Assembly: GCF_000215085.1 (NCBI RefSeq)
Contig: NC_015589.1
Location: forward strand, 3,298,120-3,362,119
DNA from: Desulforamulus ruminis DSM 2154
Lineage (GTDB): Bacteria > Bacillota > Desulfotomaculia > Desulfotomaculales > Desulfotomaculaceae
Direction of reading: 5' to 3'
Length of the DNA: 64,000 nucleotides
This document shows, piece by piece, positions 1 to 7,969 of this stretch. Numbering within the stretch: position 1 is the first letter of the stretch; every line of letters begins with the position of its first letter. The position numbers and the translations under genes are program-made. The notes under the pieces are model-generated. The model saw only the letters and a program-made list of their open reading frames with translations, made no database searches and was not told where the DNA came from.

Positions 1-56
1 TTAAACAAATATAGACAACGGTTTTTGTTTTAATTTTGTTTAACCGCTAATAAGCT

Positions 57-87
57 AAAAGGCCGTCAAAACCTTGACCGCCTTTAA
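57..87 (-). terminator. Terminator downstream of the hepT/mntA pair
   Basis: An inverted repeat (arms about 57-69 and 74-87, one bulge) lies about 70 bases past the hepT stop. On the minus strand it ends in a run of Ts inside the distal arm, as an intrinsic terminator would. The rest of 1-153 shows no gene. Confidence 0.55.
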
Positions 88-153
88 GAATGTTTTATAT
101 TTAGTGCCAATCACAGGCATCATCACCAGCTAGGTTTGGAGTTTTTGTAACGG

Positions 154-600
154 TTATTTAAATGACCCATTTACTTCTTTATTGCCTGATGTAAAATCCA
201 TGATATATTTGCAGAACTGGGTTAAGTCGGTCAAACGATTCTGCATTAAATCATAGAGCTCTTCCGGGGTCACCTTATTGTAATCATGGATTAGTCGGTT
301 CCGGTAGCCGGCAATTCCTGCAATATTTTGGGCAAAATCAGCGGGTAAACAGTTTGCTTCCCTTAATTTTTCTATGACAGAGCGGTAATCCACCGGCACC
401 CCCAAGCCGGATTTAATGACCACGTGGCGGCCTAAATCAAATAATGCTTCCAATGCTCTACGCAGTCTGTTTTCCGCAATATCAATGGCGTCTTCATCAA
501 CCCGAAATTGTTCCATCGGTGTATTTGCCAGACGTTTTAGCCGATTTACCGAGTTTGTAATAATTCCAATCCTTTCTGAAATTAAAGAGTGATTATACAT
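154..600 (-). CDS. hepT: HepT-like toxin (DUF86), type VII toxin-antitoxin
   Basis: The 148-residue protein is the expected size for HepT/DUF86. Near residues 100-107 it carries the family R-x4-H-x-Y motif (Arg100, His105, Tyr107), which forms the HEPN RNase site and its regulatory tyrosine. In characterised HepT/MntA pairs the toxin is an RNase that the partner nucleotidyltransferase silences by adding AMP to the motif tyrosine. The start ATG lies inside the 3' end of the upstream nucleotidyltransferase gene (8-base overlap), so the two are co-translated with the antitoxin first. That the pair acts as a defence or stress module here is inferred from family knowledge. The motif and gene order make the assignment good. 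Confidence 0.85.
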   Translation of the reverse strand: MYNHSLISERIGIITNSVNRLKRLANTPMEQFRVDEDAIDIAENRLRRALEALFDLGRHVVIKSGLGVPVDYRSVIEKLREANCLPADFAQNIAGIAGYRNRLIHDYNKVTPEELYDLMQNRLTDLTQFCKYIMDFTSGNKEVNGSFK

Positions 601-1006
601 CTAAATCCTCCTTTACGGTTTCATATAACTCTTTATAACCGTAATCCAAGTGATACTTAAAGTCCATATAACGTCCGGAAATTAAATATTCGTAGTCCGT
701 TCGAAGATCGTCGTCCGACGAGTAAATAACCTTTCCTTTGCTGATAATTTCAAAAGCCAGGGCCAGGGAGGCTTTTTGCAGGAATAATAAATCCACTTCC
801 AGAGGACCAAGTAACTCAGCCAAATCCGGATAAAGCTCCATATACAGGTTTACCGGACTCAATGGAGCATTTAGCGTCAGCACCGCTAAATCAATATCTC
901 CGGCATGCTCTTGATCTTCAATATAAGAGCCAAACAAATATACGGCAATAATATCCGGATATTTTTTAAATATTGGGGTTAGAGATTCGCTGTTTAAATC
1001 CCTCAT
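593..1006 (-). CDS. mntA: MntA-like nucleotidyltransferase antitoxin
   Basis: This 137-residue minimal nucleotidyltransferase has the polymerase-beta signature: Gly26-Ser27, nine residues, then Asp37-x-Asp39, followed by a hydrophobic strand. These are the nucleotide- and metal-binding residues. In HepT/MntA systems this enzyme uses ATP to AMPylate the HepT tyrosine and so neutralises the RNase. It is first in a two-gene operon and overlaps hepT by 8 bases. Nothing else is in the operon; the inverted repeat at 1056-1089 separates it from the next upstream gene. A stand-alone nucleotidyltransferase role is possible but less likely given the partner. Confidence 0.85.
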   Translation of the reverse strand: MRDLNSESLTPIFKKYPDIIAVYLFGSYIEDQEHAGDIDLAVLTLNAPLSPVNLYMELYPDLAELLGPLEVDLLFLQKASLALAFEIISKGKVIYSSDDDLRTDYEYLISGRYMDFKYHLDYGYKELYETVKEDLDV

Positions 1007-1055
1007 ACTAATTCACCTTCATCTAAATTCTTTATTATCCAATCTTATTTAAATA

Positions 1056-1089
1056 AAAAGTCCTATTATTTGTTAATAATAGGACTTTT
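1056..1089 (-). terminator. Intrinsic terminator
   Basis: A perfect 15-base inverted repeat (1056-1070 and 1075-1089) with a 4-base loop has an A-rich left end and a T-rich right end, so it could work on either strand. On the minus strand it closes the deacetylase/cwlD transcription unit 77 bases past the stop. Confidence 0.8.
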
Positions 1090-1165
1090 GCTGCAAATAC
1101 GTTTAAAATTATTGTATGTTATATTCCATATACTGTCAATTAGCTTTTTGCGTTCATTGCCTCCG

Positions 1166-1987
1166 CTAAATTTTCTCGTTGCCCGTGTTCAACTTAACAA
1201 TTTCCGAAAGGGGAACCAGCTTAATTCCTTCTTTTTGAATCGAAGGAATGGCTTCTTTAATCGCTTCAGCCGTTATATTTCCCCCTTGTCCCACATGTCC
1301 GATAACCACTGCAAAGCCCTGCTTCTTGGCTACCTTGCAGGCCTTGGACAGTTGTTTTTGGATATGGTCCTTGCTCTTAACATCATCTAAAAAGATATCT
1401 CTTTTTACACAGGGAATATTCATGGATTTGGCTGCGGGGATTACCTGAGAGTTCACGGAGGTTAAGCTGTCCAACACATATAAGCCTCTATTTTGGGCTA
1501 CTTCCAGCATGGGAATAATTTTTTCCTTGTTGCTGGTGATTCTGGAACCGGTATGATTATTAAATCCTTTGGCGTAGGGCACGGTCTGAAGGTTTTTCGT
1601 GAAAGTGGCTTTAATCTCCTTATCACTCATATTGGATACAATGGCTCCCGGTCCCAGCCAGGAGGCCTTGCCCTTTACCGGCTCCATGGGCTGGTGCAGA
1701 ATCACTTCATGTCCTCTCTGATGCGCTTCCCGGCTTTGCTCCACCGAATGGCTTAAGTTGGGCATGACCGCCATGGTTATGGGAATGTCCATGGCCATAA
1801 ATTCTTTTACCCCGTGGGTATCCGCCCCCCCAAAATCATCAATGACAATAGCCATGACCGGTTGAGTTTTTTCTATGGCGGCTTTGGAAGTAAAAATATT
1901 TTTTTGCAGACCCCAGTATCCCAGGCCCAGCATGAGACAGACCAGAAGTATCCCCGCCGCGGTTCGTAAATGTTTCAAATGACTCAC
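1166..1987 (-). CDS. Divergent polysaccharide deacetylase (YibQ family)
   Basis: The 273-residue protein begins with a membrane anchor or uncleaved signal (about residues 8-28). The rest is a NodB-like barrel of the divergent polysaccharide deacetylase (YibQ, DUF610) group. The hallmark early motif, a hydrophobic strand ending in Ile-Asp-Asp-Phe-Gly near residue 50, is present, as is a later His-Gln-Pro-Met-Glu and an Asn-His-x-Gly-Ser stretch typical of this group. It probably acts on the outside of the membrane on a cell-wall or spore polysaccharide; the substrate is unknown. The start is 5 bases past the stop of cwlD on the same strand, so the two form an operon and may both act in spore cortex or wall remodelling. 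Confidence 0.8.
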   Translation of the reverse strand: MSHLKHLRTAAGILLVCLMLGLGYWGLQKNIFTSKAAIEKTQPVMAIVIDDFGGADTHGVKEFMAMDIPITMAVMPNLSHSVEQSREAHQRGHEVILHQPMEPVKGKASWLGPGAIVSNMSDKEIKATFTKNLQTVPYAKGFNNHTGSRITSNKEKIIPMLEVAQNRGLYVLDSLTSVNSQVIPAAKSMNIPCVKRDIFLDDVKSKDHIQKQLSKACKVAKKQGFAVVIGHVGQGGNITAEAIKEAIPSIQKEGIKLVPLSEIVKLNTGNEKI

Positions 1988-1992
1988 CTTTT

Positions 1993-2697
1993 CTATTGGA
2001 TTTGTAGGAAAGTTTTAATTTTATCCATCACCTTGACATCTTCCGGTGGCGAGGTTTCTTTCTTTTTCAGATAGTCCACGATTCCCCGGGATATGGCTGC
2101 GGCAATTTTTTGCTGGTATTGCTGATCCAACAGCTTGGCTCTTTCTCCAGGATTATTAATAAAACCCGTTTCCACAATAACACAGGGCATATTGGTATGG
2201 ATTAACAGATAATAGCTACCGGTCTTAATGGAACGCTGCCGGACCTCCGGTATTTGATGCAATTCCTTTTGGATACACTGAGCCAGCAGTTTGCTTTTAG
2301 TCGAGTTTTTATAAAAAAAGGCTTCCGGACCGGAACATCTCTCCCGGCTCACATTCACATGGATGCTGACCATAGCATCGGCCCCGAATTCTTTGGCCAT
2401 ATCAATCCTGCGATTAAAATCGTACCGTTTAGCCTCTTTGCCGTGTAACCCAAGAATGGCATGGTTGTAATCGCCATATCGGGTTAACATCACTTCAACT
2501 TTTTCTTTCCTAAGAATCTTTATGATTTCCTTTGATATTTCAAGGTTTATCTGCTTCTCGGCAACCCCTTGACGTATGGCGCCGGGATCATAGCCCCCGT
2601 GCCCTGGATCAATTACAATTCGTCCCGGCTGACTCTCTGCCCAGCACTGCCCTGGAAACAGCAGCAGGATTAAAACAACAATGACCCGCAGCCCCAC
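1993..2697 (-). CDS. cwlD: N-acetylmuramoyl-L-alanine amidase, CwlD-like
   Basis: This 234-residue protein has an N-terminal signal peptide (hydrophobic stretch about residues 4-20, cut after Ala-Glu or nearby). A zinc-dependent amidase_3 domain follows: the Asp-Pro-Gly-His-Gly-Gly motif near residue 33 gives the first zinc His, and Ser-Ile-His-Val-Asn and Val-Glu-Thr-Gly-Phe later supply further zinc and catalytic residues. Size and layout match CwlD, which removes peptide side chains from spore cortex muramic acid on the way to muramic lactam. It is followed 5 bases later by the YibQ-type deacetylase. Amidation plus deacetylation is the same pair of chemistries as in muramic-delta-lactam formation, although the known deacetylase there (PdaA) is a different branch. 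Confidence 0.85.
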   Translation of the reverse strand: MGLRVIVVLILLLFPGQCWAESQPGRIVIDPGHGGYDPGAIRQGVAEKQINLEISKEIIKILRKEKVEVMLTRYGDYNHAILGLHGKEAKRYDFNRRIDMAKEFGADAMVSIHVNVSRERCSGPEAFFYKNSTKSKLLAQCIQKELHQIPEVRQRSIKTGSYYLLIHTNMPCVIVETGFINNPGERAKLLDQQYQQKIAAAISRGIVDYLKKKETSPPEDVKVMDKIKTFLQIQ

Positions 2698-2924
2698 AAT
2701 TTCACCTCATTTTTAAAAAATATTATTCCAACAAAACCATTAAAAAAATCCCTTTTGCTTTTTGGGATCTTCTTGGTTTACTTGATTTTCTTTCTAATAT
2801 CTTACGTTTTTATAATCCATCTAGACATTTTCTTACAATCATGGGATTATTATTGCAAAAATCGGATGTTTTCAAGAATTATTGGTGAAATCGCCCCAAA
2901 CAACCACAAAAAAAGGATGCGTCA

Positions 2925-3215
2925 ATGATGAACGATAAGGTGGTAATGAAGCTAAATCAGGTAACCAGATCCTTTATTATGGGCGAAGTGATTGTTGAAG
3001 CCCTGAAAGAAACCTCCCTGGAAGTCTACCAGGGAGAATTGTTGGTTATTTTGGGACCCAGTGGTTCAGGGAAAAGTACGCTGCTGAATATCGTGGGCGG
3101 CATGGATTTACCTTCTAGCGGAGAGTTGTTTTTTAATGGTGAAAATCTGAGCCAAGCCGGAGATACTTCTTGTCTCAAAATAACTAAAAAACCGGTTGGT
3201 TATCAACCAACATAA
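2925..3215 (+). pseudogene. 5' fragment of an ABC transporter ATPase (LolD/MacB type)
   Basis: About 83 residues match the start of a LolD/MacB-type ATPase. The Walker A motif (Gly-Pro-Ser-Gly-Ser-Gly-Lys-Ser-Thr) is intact and is followed by the usual Asn-Ile-x-Gly-Gly-Met-Asp region. Homology then stops abruptly after Ser-Gln-Ala-Gly. The last residues read into a hairpin (about 3193-3213) and a stop. There is no Q-loop, signature motif, Walker B or partner permease. The start ATG at 2925 has an A-rich leader and no strong SD. This is a decayed remnant, probably left by a deletion that fused the gene start to an intergenic terminator. Confidence 0.75.
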
Positions 3216-3334
3216 AAAATTCCTGCCTCCGGACCAGAATTCACCAGTACTTAATTAATATAGAAGGGTTTTAAAAGGATCGAAAATAATGTAAAATTCT
3301 ATGAATACGAATTCTCCTCTTGGAATGTTGAATT

Positions 3335-4447
3335 ATGATTAAAAAAATGGTTGAAAACTTAAAAAATCAGATGGTTCTCAGTGAAGAGGACGTTATTTCT
3401 TTTCGTCAATCCATTACCCGGCAATACCCGAAAGCGGATGCAAAAATGCGGGCTGCCCTTTTGGCTGATTATATTCATCAGAAAATTGATCAGCATGTTC
3501 CCAAATTTAAGGATCAGGAGCGAGCCCGGATTCGCACCTGCATTTTAAAAAGAGCTCTCTCTTCAGAGACTCTGGCTATTGATGCCGGTGATGTCTTGAC
3601 CGTATCTCTCCTGTTGTCCGGAAAACAGGAATCCCGCTTAGAAACGGTTTCCAGTTGGGTTAACCATCGGCAGGAAGCAACGGTAAGCCGGGATACCCTG
3701 GCCAGTGTGGTTGATTATGTAAACTCTAAGAAGACGGATTTATTTCATTTGGATTTGGATACCGTTCTGCAAGGTTTTTATAAAAGTCAAACACCGGATT
3801 GGGATACGGAAAATCCTATGCTGAAAAATAACCCTTGGACCGGCAGCCTTTCGGTGCCATGGCTGGGACAGGCTTTGCCCAAGATGCTGCTTCTTTCATT
3901 TTTCCTGTTTTGCCTTGTCCTAATGATGGTTTGGAAAATCGGCTTGCCTGTTTCTTCAAATTCCCAAGCAGCCGTCCTCCCTCCTCCCGAAGAGCCAAAC
4001 AGCCCCCTGCCTGTTGAATTAAGATATGAGGACTTCAATCACGGAAAACTAAAAACACTCTTAAACAAGAGAAACTCTCTCCTGGCCGACGAGCCTTATT
4101 TCTCGGCCATCATTCAAACCGCTAAAAAGCATAATGTCAGCCCCCTGCTTCTGTTTGCCATCACCGGTCAGGAACAGGGTTTTGTTCCGCGCAGCCATCA
4201 GCACGCCCGGCAGATTGCCAACAACCCCTTTAACGTATACCGGAGCTGGCAGGAATACAATACCGACATTCACGACTCCGCCAATATCGCCGCGGTAACC
4301 TTGATTCATTTAAGCCAGGACAGGCCCCAATCGGCAGATGCCATTTCCTGGATTAACCGGAAATATTCCGAGGATCAGAACTGGCAGACCGGCGTACGGC
4401 AAATACTGGAGGAATTAAAAACAGAAACGACGGCTACCGATCGGTAA
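3335..4447 (+). CDS. Membrane-anchored glucosaminidase-like protein
   Basis: The 370 residues fall into three parts. Residues 1-180 are soluble, charged and helical, with no family I recognise. Residues about 182-203 are one membrane segment. After a Pro-rich linker, residues about 235-360 resemble the lysozyme-like glucosaminidase fold: a helix, then an Ile-Thr-Gly-Gln-Glu-Gln-Gly stretch whose Glu280 is in the position of the catalytic acid, then Asn-Asn-Pro-Phe-Asn-Val-Tyr. The C-terminus should face the wall and the N-terminus the cytoplasm. It may cut peptidoglycan glycan strands locally, with the N-terminal domain as a sensor or tether. Function is inferred. A terminator overlaps its stop, so it is probably a single-gene unit. 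Confidence 0.6.
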   Translation: MIKKMVENLKNQMVLSEEDVISFRQSITRQYPKADAKMRAALLADYIHQKIDQHVPKFKDQERARIRTCILKRALSSETLAIDAGDVLTVSLLLSGKQESRLETVSSWVNHRQEATVSRDTLASVVDYVNSKKTDLFHLDLDTVLQGFYKSQTPDWDTENPMLKNNPWTGSLSVPWLGQALPKMLLLSFFLFCLVLMMVWKIGLPVSSNSQAAVLPPPEEPNSPLPVELRYEDFNHGKLKTLLNKRNSLLADEPYFSAIIQTAKKHNVSPLLLFAITGQEQGFVPRSHQHARQIANNPFNVYRSWQEYNTDIHDSANIAAVTLIHLSQDRPQSADAISWINRKYSEDQNWQTGVRQILEELKTETTATDR

Positions 4448-4463
4448 GCCGTCTCTCTTTTTA
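4429..4463 (+). terminator. Intrinsic terminator overlapping the stop codon
   Basis: Arms of about 12 bases (4429-4440 and 4442-4453) pair across the stop codon of the glucosaminidase-like gene and are followed by TCTCTTTTT. A second palindrome at 4489-4511 (ggacca...tggtcc) precedes the AraC gene and could be an operator. Confidence 0.75.
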
Positions 4464-4565
4464 TACCCATGTATACATGATAAACCCCGGACCAAGGGAT
4501 CGGCCTGGTCCTGTAAGCATGATATAATAACTTGTAAATCCATTTTAGAAAAGGGGCGATGGGAT

Positions 4566-5294
4566 ATGGGCAGCTTGACAAGAATTCTTTGTGAGCGCAG
4601 AAGATATACCGAACAATGCTATACCCATGCCCACACCTTTGCCCAGTTAATTCTGCCCCTTCAGGGCACGCTGTGCATTCAGACGGAAATCTACAACGCC
4701 GATTTAAAGGATGATCATCTCTTTTTCTTCCCTCCCTTTTGTGATCATACCTTTCATTCCAAGGATCACAATGAATTTTTAGTTTTGGATATCCCTGAAT
4801 TTTTCCTTTCTCCTCAGGAGATAAAAAAAATCAACGGCGGACTGTATAAATCCCTGGATCCCCGCTGGCAGGCCCTCCGTCTATTAATGTTAAATGAAGC
4901 GGATTCCGCACAGGGGCCGGGCGGCATCCACGAGCTTTTTCGTTATGCCTCCCGCCTTTTGCTGGAGGACTGCCTGCCCCCATCCATTCAGTTTATCCAT
5001 GAGCATTACCACCAAAAAATTACCCTGCAGCAATTGGCGGATCTGGAGCATTATCATCCCGCTTATTATTGCGGCTGGTTTCAGAAAACCACCGGCCAAA
5101 CACCCATGGCCTACATTAAAAATCTGCGACTCAACAAAGCCAAAGAATTGCTGGCGGAAAGCAGCCTCCCGGTATTGCAAATTGCCCAGGAAGTAGGTTA
5201 CGAGCACCATTCTACCTTGAGCCGGGTTTTCAAAGAGCAGGAAAAAATATCCCCCGCCGCCTACCGGGAAAGGATGCAAAGATCCGCTAAATAA
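4566..5294 (+). CDS. AraC-family transcriptional regulator
   Basis: The 242-residue protein has an N-terminal cupin-like sensor (His-rich strand near residues 20-25 and a Phe-Phe-Pro-Pro stretch near 58) and a C-terminal pair of helix-turn-helix motifs (about residues 140-238). The second ends in the usual Ala-Gln-Glu-Val-Gly-Tyr...Ser-x-x-Ser-Arg-x-Phe-Lys and Pro-x-x-Tyr-Arg pattern. A TATAAT-like box lies about 40 bases upstream. The EamA exporter gene begins 80 bases downstream on the same strand and is the likely target. The ligand is unknown. Confidence 0.85.
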   Translation: MGSLTRILCERRRYTEQCYTHAHTFAQLILPLQGTLCIQTEIYNADLKDDHLFFFPPFCDHTFHSKDHNEFLVLDIPEFFLSPQEIKKINGGLYKSLDPRWQALRLLMLNEADSAQGPGGIHELFRYASRLLLEDCLPPSIQFIHEHYHQKITLQQLADLEHYHPAYYCGWFQKTTGQTPMAYIKNLRLNKAKELLAESSLPVLQIAQEVGYEHHSTLSRVFKEQEKISPAAYRERMQRSAK

Positions 5295-5374
5295 AACCTG
5301 AAAAGCGGTAAAAAAGACCTTCCTCTTTTTAGTTATAATAACTGCATGATCGTACAAAATATGGGGGAATGACT

Positions 5375-6244
5375 TTGAGTAACCTTTTCAAGGGCGCCAT
5401 CTACCTATCCTTGGCCGCCAGCATCTGGGGCGGTATGTATGTGGTCAGCAAATTCGCCCTGGACACCATCCCGCCCTTTACCCTTTTGTTTCTGCGTTAC
5501 TTGACGGCTTCGCTGTTTTTAGTTTTCATTTGCTGGCAGCGCAAGGAACTTACTCTCCCCCGGCAGAACCGGGGCCTTTTGTTTCAAATTGGTTTTATCG
5601 GCTACTTTCTTTCCATTGCCGCCCAATTTGTCGGTACAAAACTTTCTTCGGCCCACATGGGTGCGGTGATTACCACCTTGTCTCCGGTCTTTCTTTCCCT
5701 ATTTGCGGTTTTTCTCTTAAAGGAAAGAATGTCTTTTAAGCAATTGATGTCCATGGCGGTTGCTTTTGCCGGCGTGATGATTGTCATTGGCGGCGGTGGC
5801 GGAGACAGTACCCTGGGGGGAAATATCTCCCTGCTGTTGGCAGCCTTGTTCTGGGGCTATTATTCCGTACTGTCCCGCAAGGCTTCCGCTGATCATTCCT
5901 CATTGGAAATTACAACCTGGGGGATTCTGGTAGCCACCATCCTGACCCTGCCCACCATCTTTTTTGAATGGCAGGCTTGGTCGATGAAAGACCTGCTGCA
6001 AGGACCCATTCTGTTGAGCGTTCTTTACATTGGACTGGTTGCCACCGCCCTGGCCTTCTTTAGCTGGAATAAGGGATTATCCCTGCTCCCTTCTCACCAG
6101 GCAGGACCCTTCTTTTTTCTCCAGCCGGTGGTGGGCAGCCTGCTGGGCTGGCTCTTTTTAAACGAGCATTTAACTCCTTCCTTCTTTTTAGGAAGCTTAT
6201 TCATCCTTGCCGGGGTGTATTTTAACATGAGGCAGCGGGACTAG
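5375..6244 (+). CDS. EamA/DMT-family transporter
   Basis: This protein of about 289 residues has ten predicted membrane segments in two EamA repeats, the standard layout of drug/metabolite exporters such as RhaT, YdcZ or amino-acid effluxers. I prefer the TTG start at 5375: GGGGGAA ends at 5369, giving 5-6 bases of spacing, whereas the ATG at 5369 overlaps that SD. The second repeat begins near residue 150 (Ala-Ala-Leu-Phe-Trp-Gly). It follows the AraC gene and is probably controlled by it. The substrate cannot be read from the sequence. Confidence 0.85.
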   Translation: MSNLFKGAIYLSLAASIWGGMYVVSKFALDTIPPFTLLFLRYLTASLFLVFICWQRKELTLPRQNRGLLFQIGFIGYFLSIAAQFVGTKLSSAHMGAVITTLSPVFLSLFAVFLLKERMSFKQLMSMAVAFAGVMIVIGGGGGDSTLGGNISLLLAALFWGYYSVLSRKASADHSSLEITTWGILVATILTLPTIFFEWQAWSMKDLLQGPILLSVLYIGLVATALAFFSWNKGLSLLPSHQAGPFFFLQPVVGSLLGWLFLNEHLTPSFFLGSLFILAGVYFNMRQRD

Positions 6245-6303
6245 CGGGCTGTAAGGCCGAACACAACGGTACAAAATAATCCAGCGCCAAAGAAGAAATA
6301 AAA

Positions 6304-6376
6304 AACAATAGAACGCGGATTGTTAAACTTTTTTAAATCCGCGTAATCCGTAGAATCCGTTCAATCCGTGTTCCAC
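6304..6376. repeat. ATCCGTG-type dispersed repeat, copy 1
   Basis: This intergenic block is made of several copies of the heptamer-like unit atccgtg/atccgcg in both orientations, bounded by aatagaac and gtgttcca. It is a shorter relative of the long palindrome at 14290-14402, sharing the outer ends and the atccgt units. It lies between the EamA gene and the cobalamin riboswitch. No open frame was seen in 6245-6499. Confidence 0.6.
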
Positions 6377-6499
6377 TCTTACTCTGGTTGTCCCCCGCAG
6401 CTTTGGTCTTTACAGGTACAAGGACTAACCTAAAACAAGTTTACAGGTTGTACTACCAATGACCTAACGCATGTGCTATGATAAAGTGGACAATTACAT

Positions 6500-6680
6500 A
6501 GCAGTGTTGGGTGATCCCATGCAAGGGGATTTAAAAGAGAATCGGGTGCAAGTCCCGAACGGTCCGGCCACTGTAAATGGCGAGCATTTTCTAAAATACC
6601 ACTGGAGTGATCTGGGAAGGTAGAAAAATGCATTGACCCATAAGTCAGGAAACCTGCCTAACACTTAACTGATAACCTCC
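6500..6680 (+). ncRNA. Cobalamin (adenosylcobalamin) riboswitch
   Basis: The leader has the conserved elements of the B12 aptamer. P1 forms from 6503-6508 (agtgtt) and 6660-6665 (aacact). The core box gggtgcaagtcccgaacgg and gccactgta are at about 6544-6573, and the B12 box (aagtcaggaaacctgcct) is at 6642-6659. A further hairpin and the terminator at 6748-6788 form the expression platform. The downstream genes encode cobalt uptake, so B12 would shut off import of its own metal. Confidence 0.92.
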
Positions 6681-6747
6681 CGAGGAGAGGTACACAGTTG
6701 GGCGCGGCAGCAAACAAAAGCTTTATACTTAATTTTTGTATGCCTGG

Positions 6748-6788
6748 CAAACCTTAATTCTCCCGGGAGAGTTAAGGTTTTATTTTTT
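6748..6788 (+). terminator. Riboswitch terminator before cbiM
   Basis: Arms aaaccttaa and ttaaggttt (6749-6757 and 6772-6780) enclose a GC-rich inner stem and are followed by a T-rich tract. The site lies between the B12 aptamer and cbiM and is the likely off-state terminator. Confidence 0.8.
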
Positions 6789-6897
6789 GATTTTATCAAG
6801 AAGGAGGGTAGAAATTTTACCGAAGCCCGCTGGCCTAAAGGAGCGGGCAGTCTATTTTATCGCCAAGACCAGTTGCATTTGCAAAGGAGGTATTCTT

Positions 6898-7662
6898 CTG
6901 TCCAGTAAAATTTTATTCCCTGTCATCTTATTGGCCGCACTCTTTCTTTTTATACCGCAACCTGCTTACGCCATGCACATCATGGAAGGCTTTCTGCCGG
7001 TTAAATGGTGTCTGTTGTGGGCGGCCCTGTCCCTCCCCTTTATTATCTGGGGCCTTCGGTCCATCCAAAAGGTCCTTCGTGAACAACCCAAGTTAAAAAT
7101 GCTGTTGGGGGTAGCCGGAGCCTTTGCCTTTGTTCTTTCCGCCCTGAAAATCCCTTCGGTTACCGGCAGTTGTTCACATCCCACCGGAGTCGGTCTGGGG
7201 GCCATTTTATTTGGTCCTGCGGCCATGAGCGTCCTGGGCTGTATTGTGCTGATCTTCCAGGCCCTGCTGCTGGCCCACGGCGGCATTACCACCCTGGGCG
7301 CCAATGTCTTTTCTATGGCTGTAGTAGGTCCCTTTGTGGCCTACGGTGTTTTCCGTCTGGTAAGAAAATTGAGCGGTCCCCAGTGGCTGGCCGTTTTTCT
7401 GGGAGCTTTCCTGGGCGACCTGCTGACCTATGTGACCACCTCTTTCCAACTGGCCCTGGCCTTTCCTGCCGAAGTGGGCGGCCTGATGGCTTCCTTCACC
7501 AAATTTATGGGTGTCTTTGCCTTAACCCAAATCCCTCTGGCCATTAGTGAAGGACTACTAACGGTATTAATCTTTAACCTTCTGACCACTTACAGCAGCC
7601 AAGAACTCAAAGAGCTGTCCCTTCTAACCAAAAAGGAGGATCTATATGGATACCACCGGTAA
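6898..7662 (+). CDS. cbiM: Cobalt ECF transporter substrate-binding subunit CbiM
   Basis: CbiM is the membrane subunit that binds Co2+ in the CbiMNQO ECF importer. The protein starts with a hydrophobic signal ending in Ala-Tyr-Ala, followed directly by Met-His-Ile-Met-Glu-Gly-Phe-Leu. The exposed Met-His and later His residues coordinate the metal. The core motif [11 protein letters not shown] is present. I place the start at the CTG codon at 6898, 7 bases after a perfect AAAGGAGG; the in-frame ATG at 6736 lies inside the riboswitch platform, before the terminator, and gives an extension unlike the family. This gives about 254 residues. cbiN overlaps its 3' end. Confidence 0.93.
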   Translation: MSSKILFPVILLAALFLFIPQPAYAMHIMEGFLPVKWCLLWAALSLPFIIWGLRSIQKVLREQPKLKMLLGVAGAFAFVLSALKIPSVTGSCSHPTGVGLGAILFGPAAMSVLGCIVLIFQALLLAHGGITTLGANVFSMAVVGPFVAYGVFRLVRKLSGPQWLAVFLGAFLGDLLTYVTTSFQLALAFPAEVGGLMASFTKFMGVFALTQIPLAISEGLLTVLIFNLLTTYSSQELKELSLLTKKEDLYGYHR

Positions 7663-7969
7663 GCAAAGCGTTAAAAAAACAGGATTAACCAACTTTATTC
7701 TGCTGGCAGCGGTTATCCTCCTGGCCATTATCCCCCTGGTTACCATTCAAGGTGCGGAATTCGGCGGGGCCGACGGTCAGGCGGAAGAAATCATTACCCA
7801 GGTAAACCCGGACTACCAGCCCTGGTTTCAACCTCTTTGGGAGCCTCCCAGCGGAGAAATCGAGAGCTTGTTATTTGCTCTGCAGGCTGCCTTAGGAGCC
7901 GGTTTCATCTGTTATTTCCTTGGTTATGCCCGTGGGAGGAGACTCCATAAGGATGCTATACATCGATAA
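7646..7969 (+). CDS. cbiN: Cobalt ECF transporter accessory subunit CbiN
   Basis: CbiN is a 107-residue protein with two membrane helices (about residues 12-32 and 75-95) and an extracytoplasmic loop that helps load Co2+ into CbiM. The loop shows the family pattern around Gly-Ala-Glu-Phe-Gly-Gly-Ala-Asp, and Pro-Trp-Phe-x-Pro-Leu-Trp-Glu-Pro-Pro-Ser-Gly-Glu before helix two. Its ATG sits after AAGGAGG and overlaps cbiM by 17 bases, and cbiQ overlaps its own 3' end by 17 bases. This tight packing fits a fixed subunit ratio. Confidence 0.92.
   Translation: MDTTGKQSVKKTGLTNFILLAAVILLAIIPLVTIQGAEFGGADGQAEEIITQVNPDYQPWFQPLWEPPSGEIESLLFALQAALGAGFICYFLGYARGRRLHKDAIHR

Noticed and set aside
3219-3231. 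Shared 12-base string tcctgcctccgg with 12194-12206
   Set aside because: Flanking bases do not match, so a short chance identity is more likely than a repeat.
6736-6897. N-terminal extension of cbiM from ATG 6736
   Set aside because: It starts inside the riboswitch expression platform before the terminator, has no SD at that ATG and yields sequence unlike CbiM before the signal peptide.
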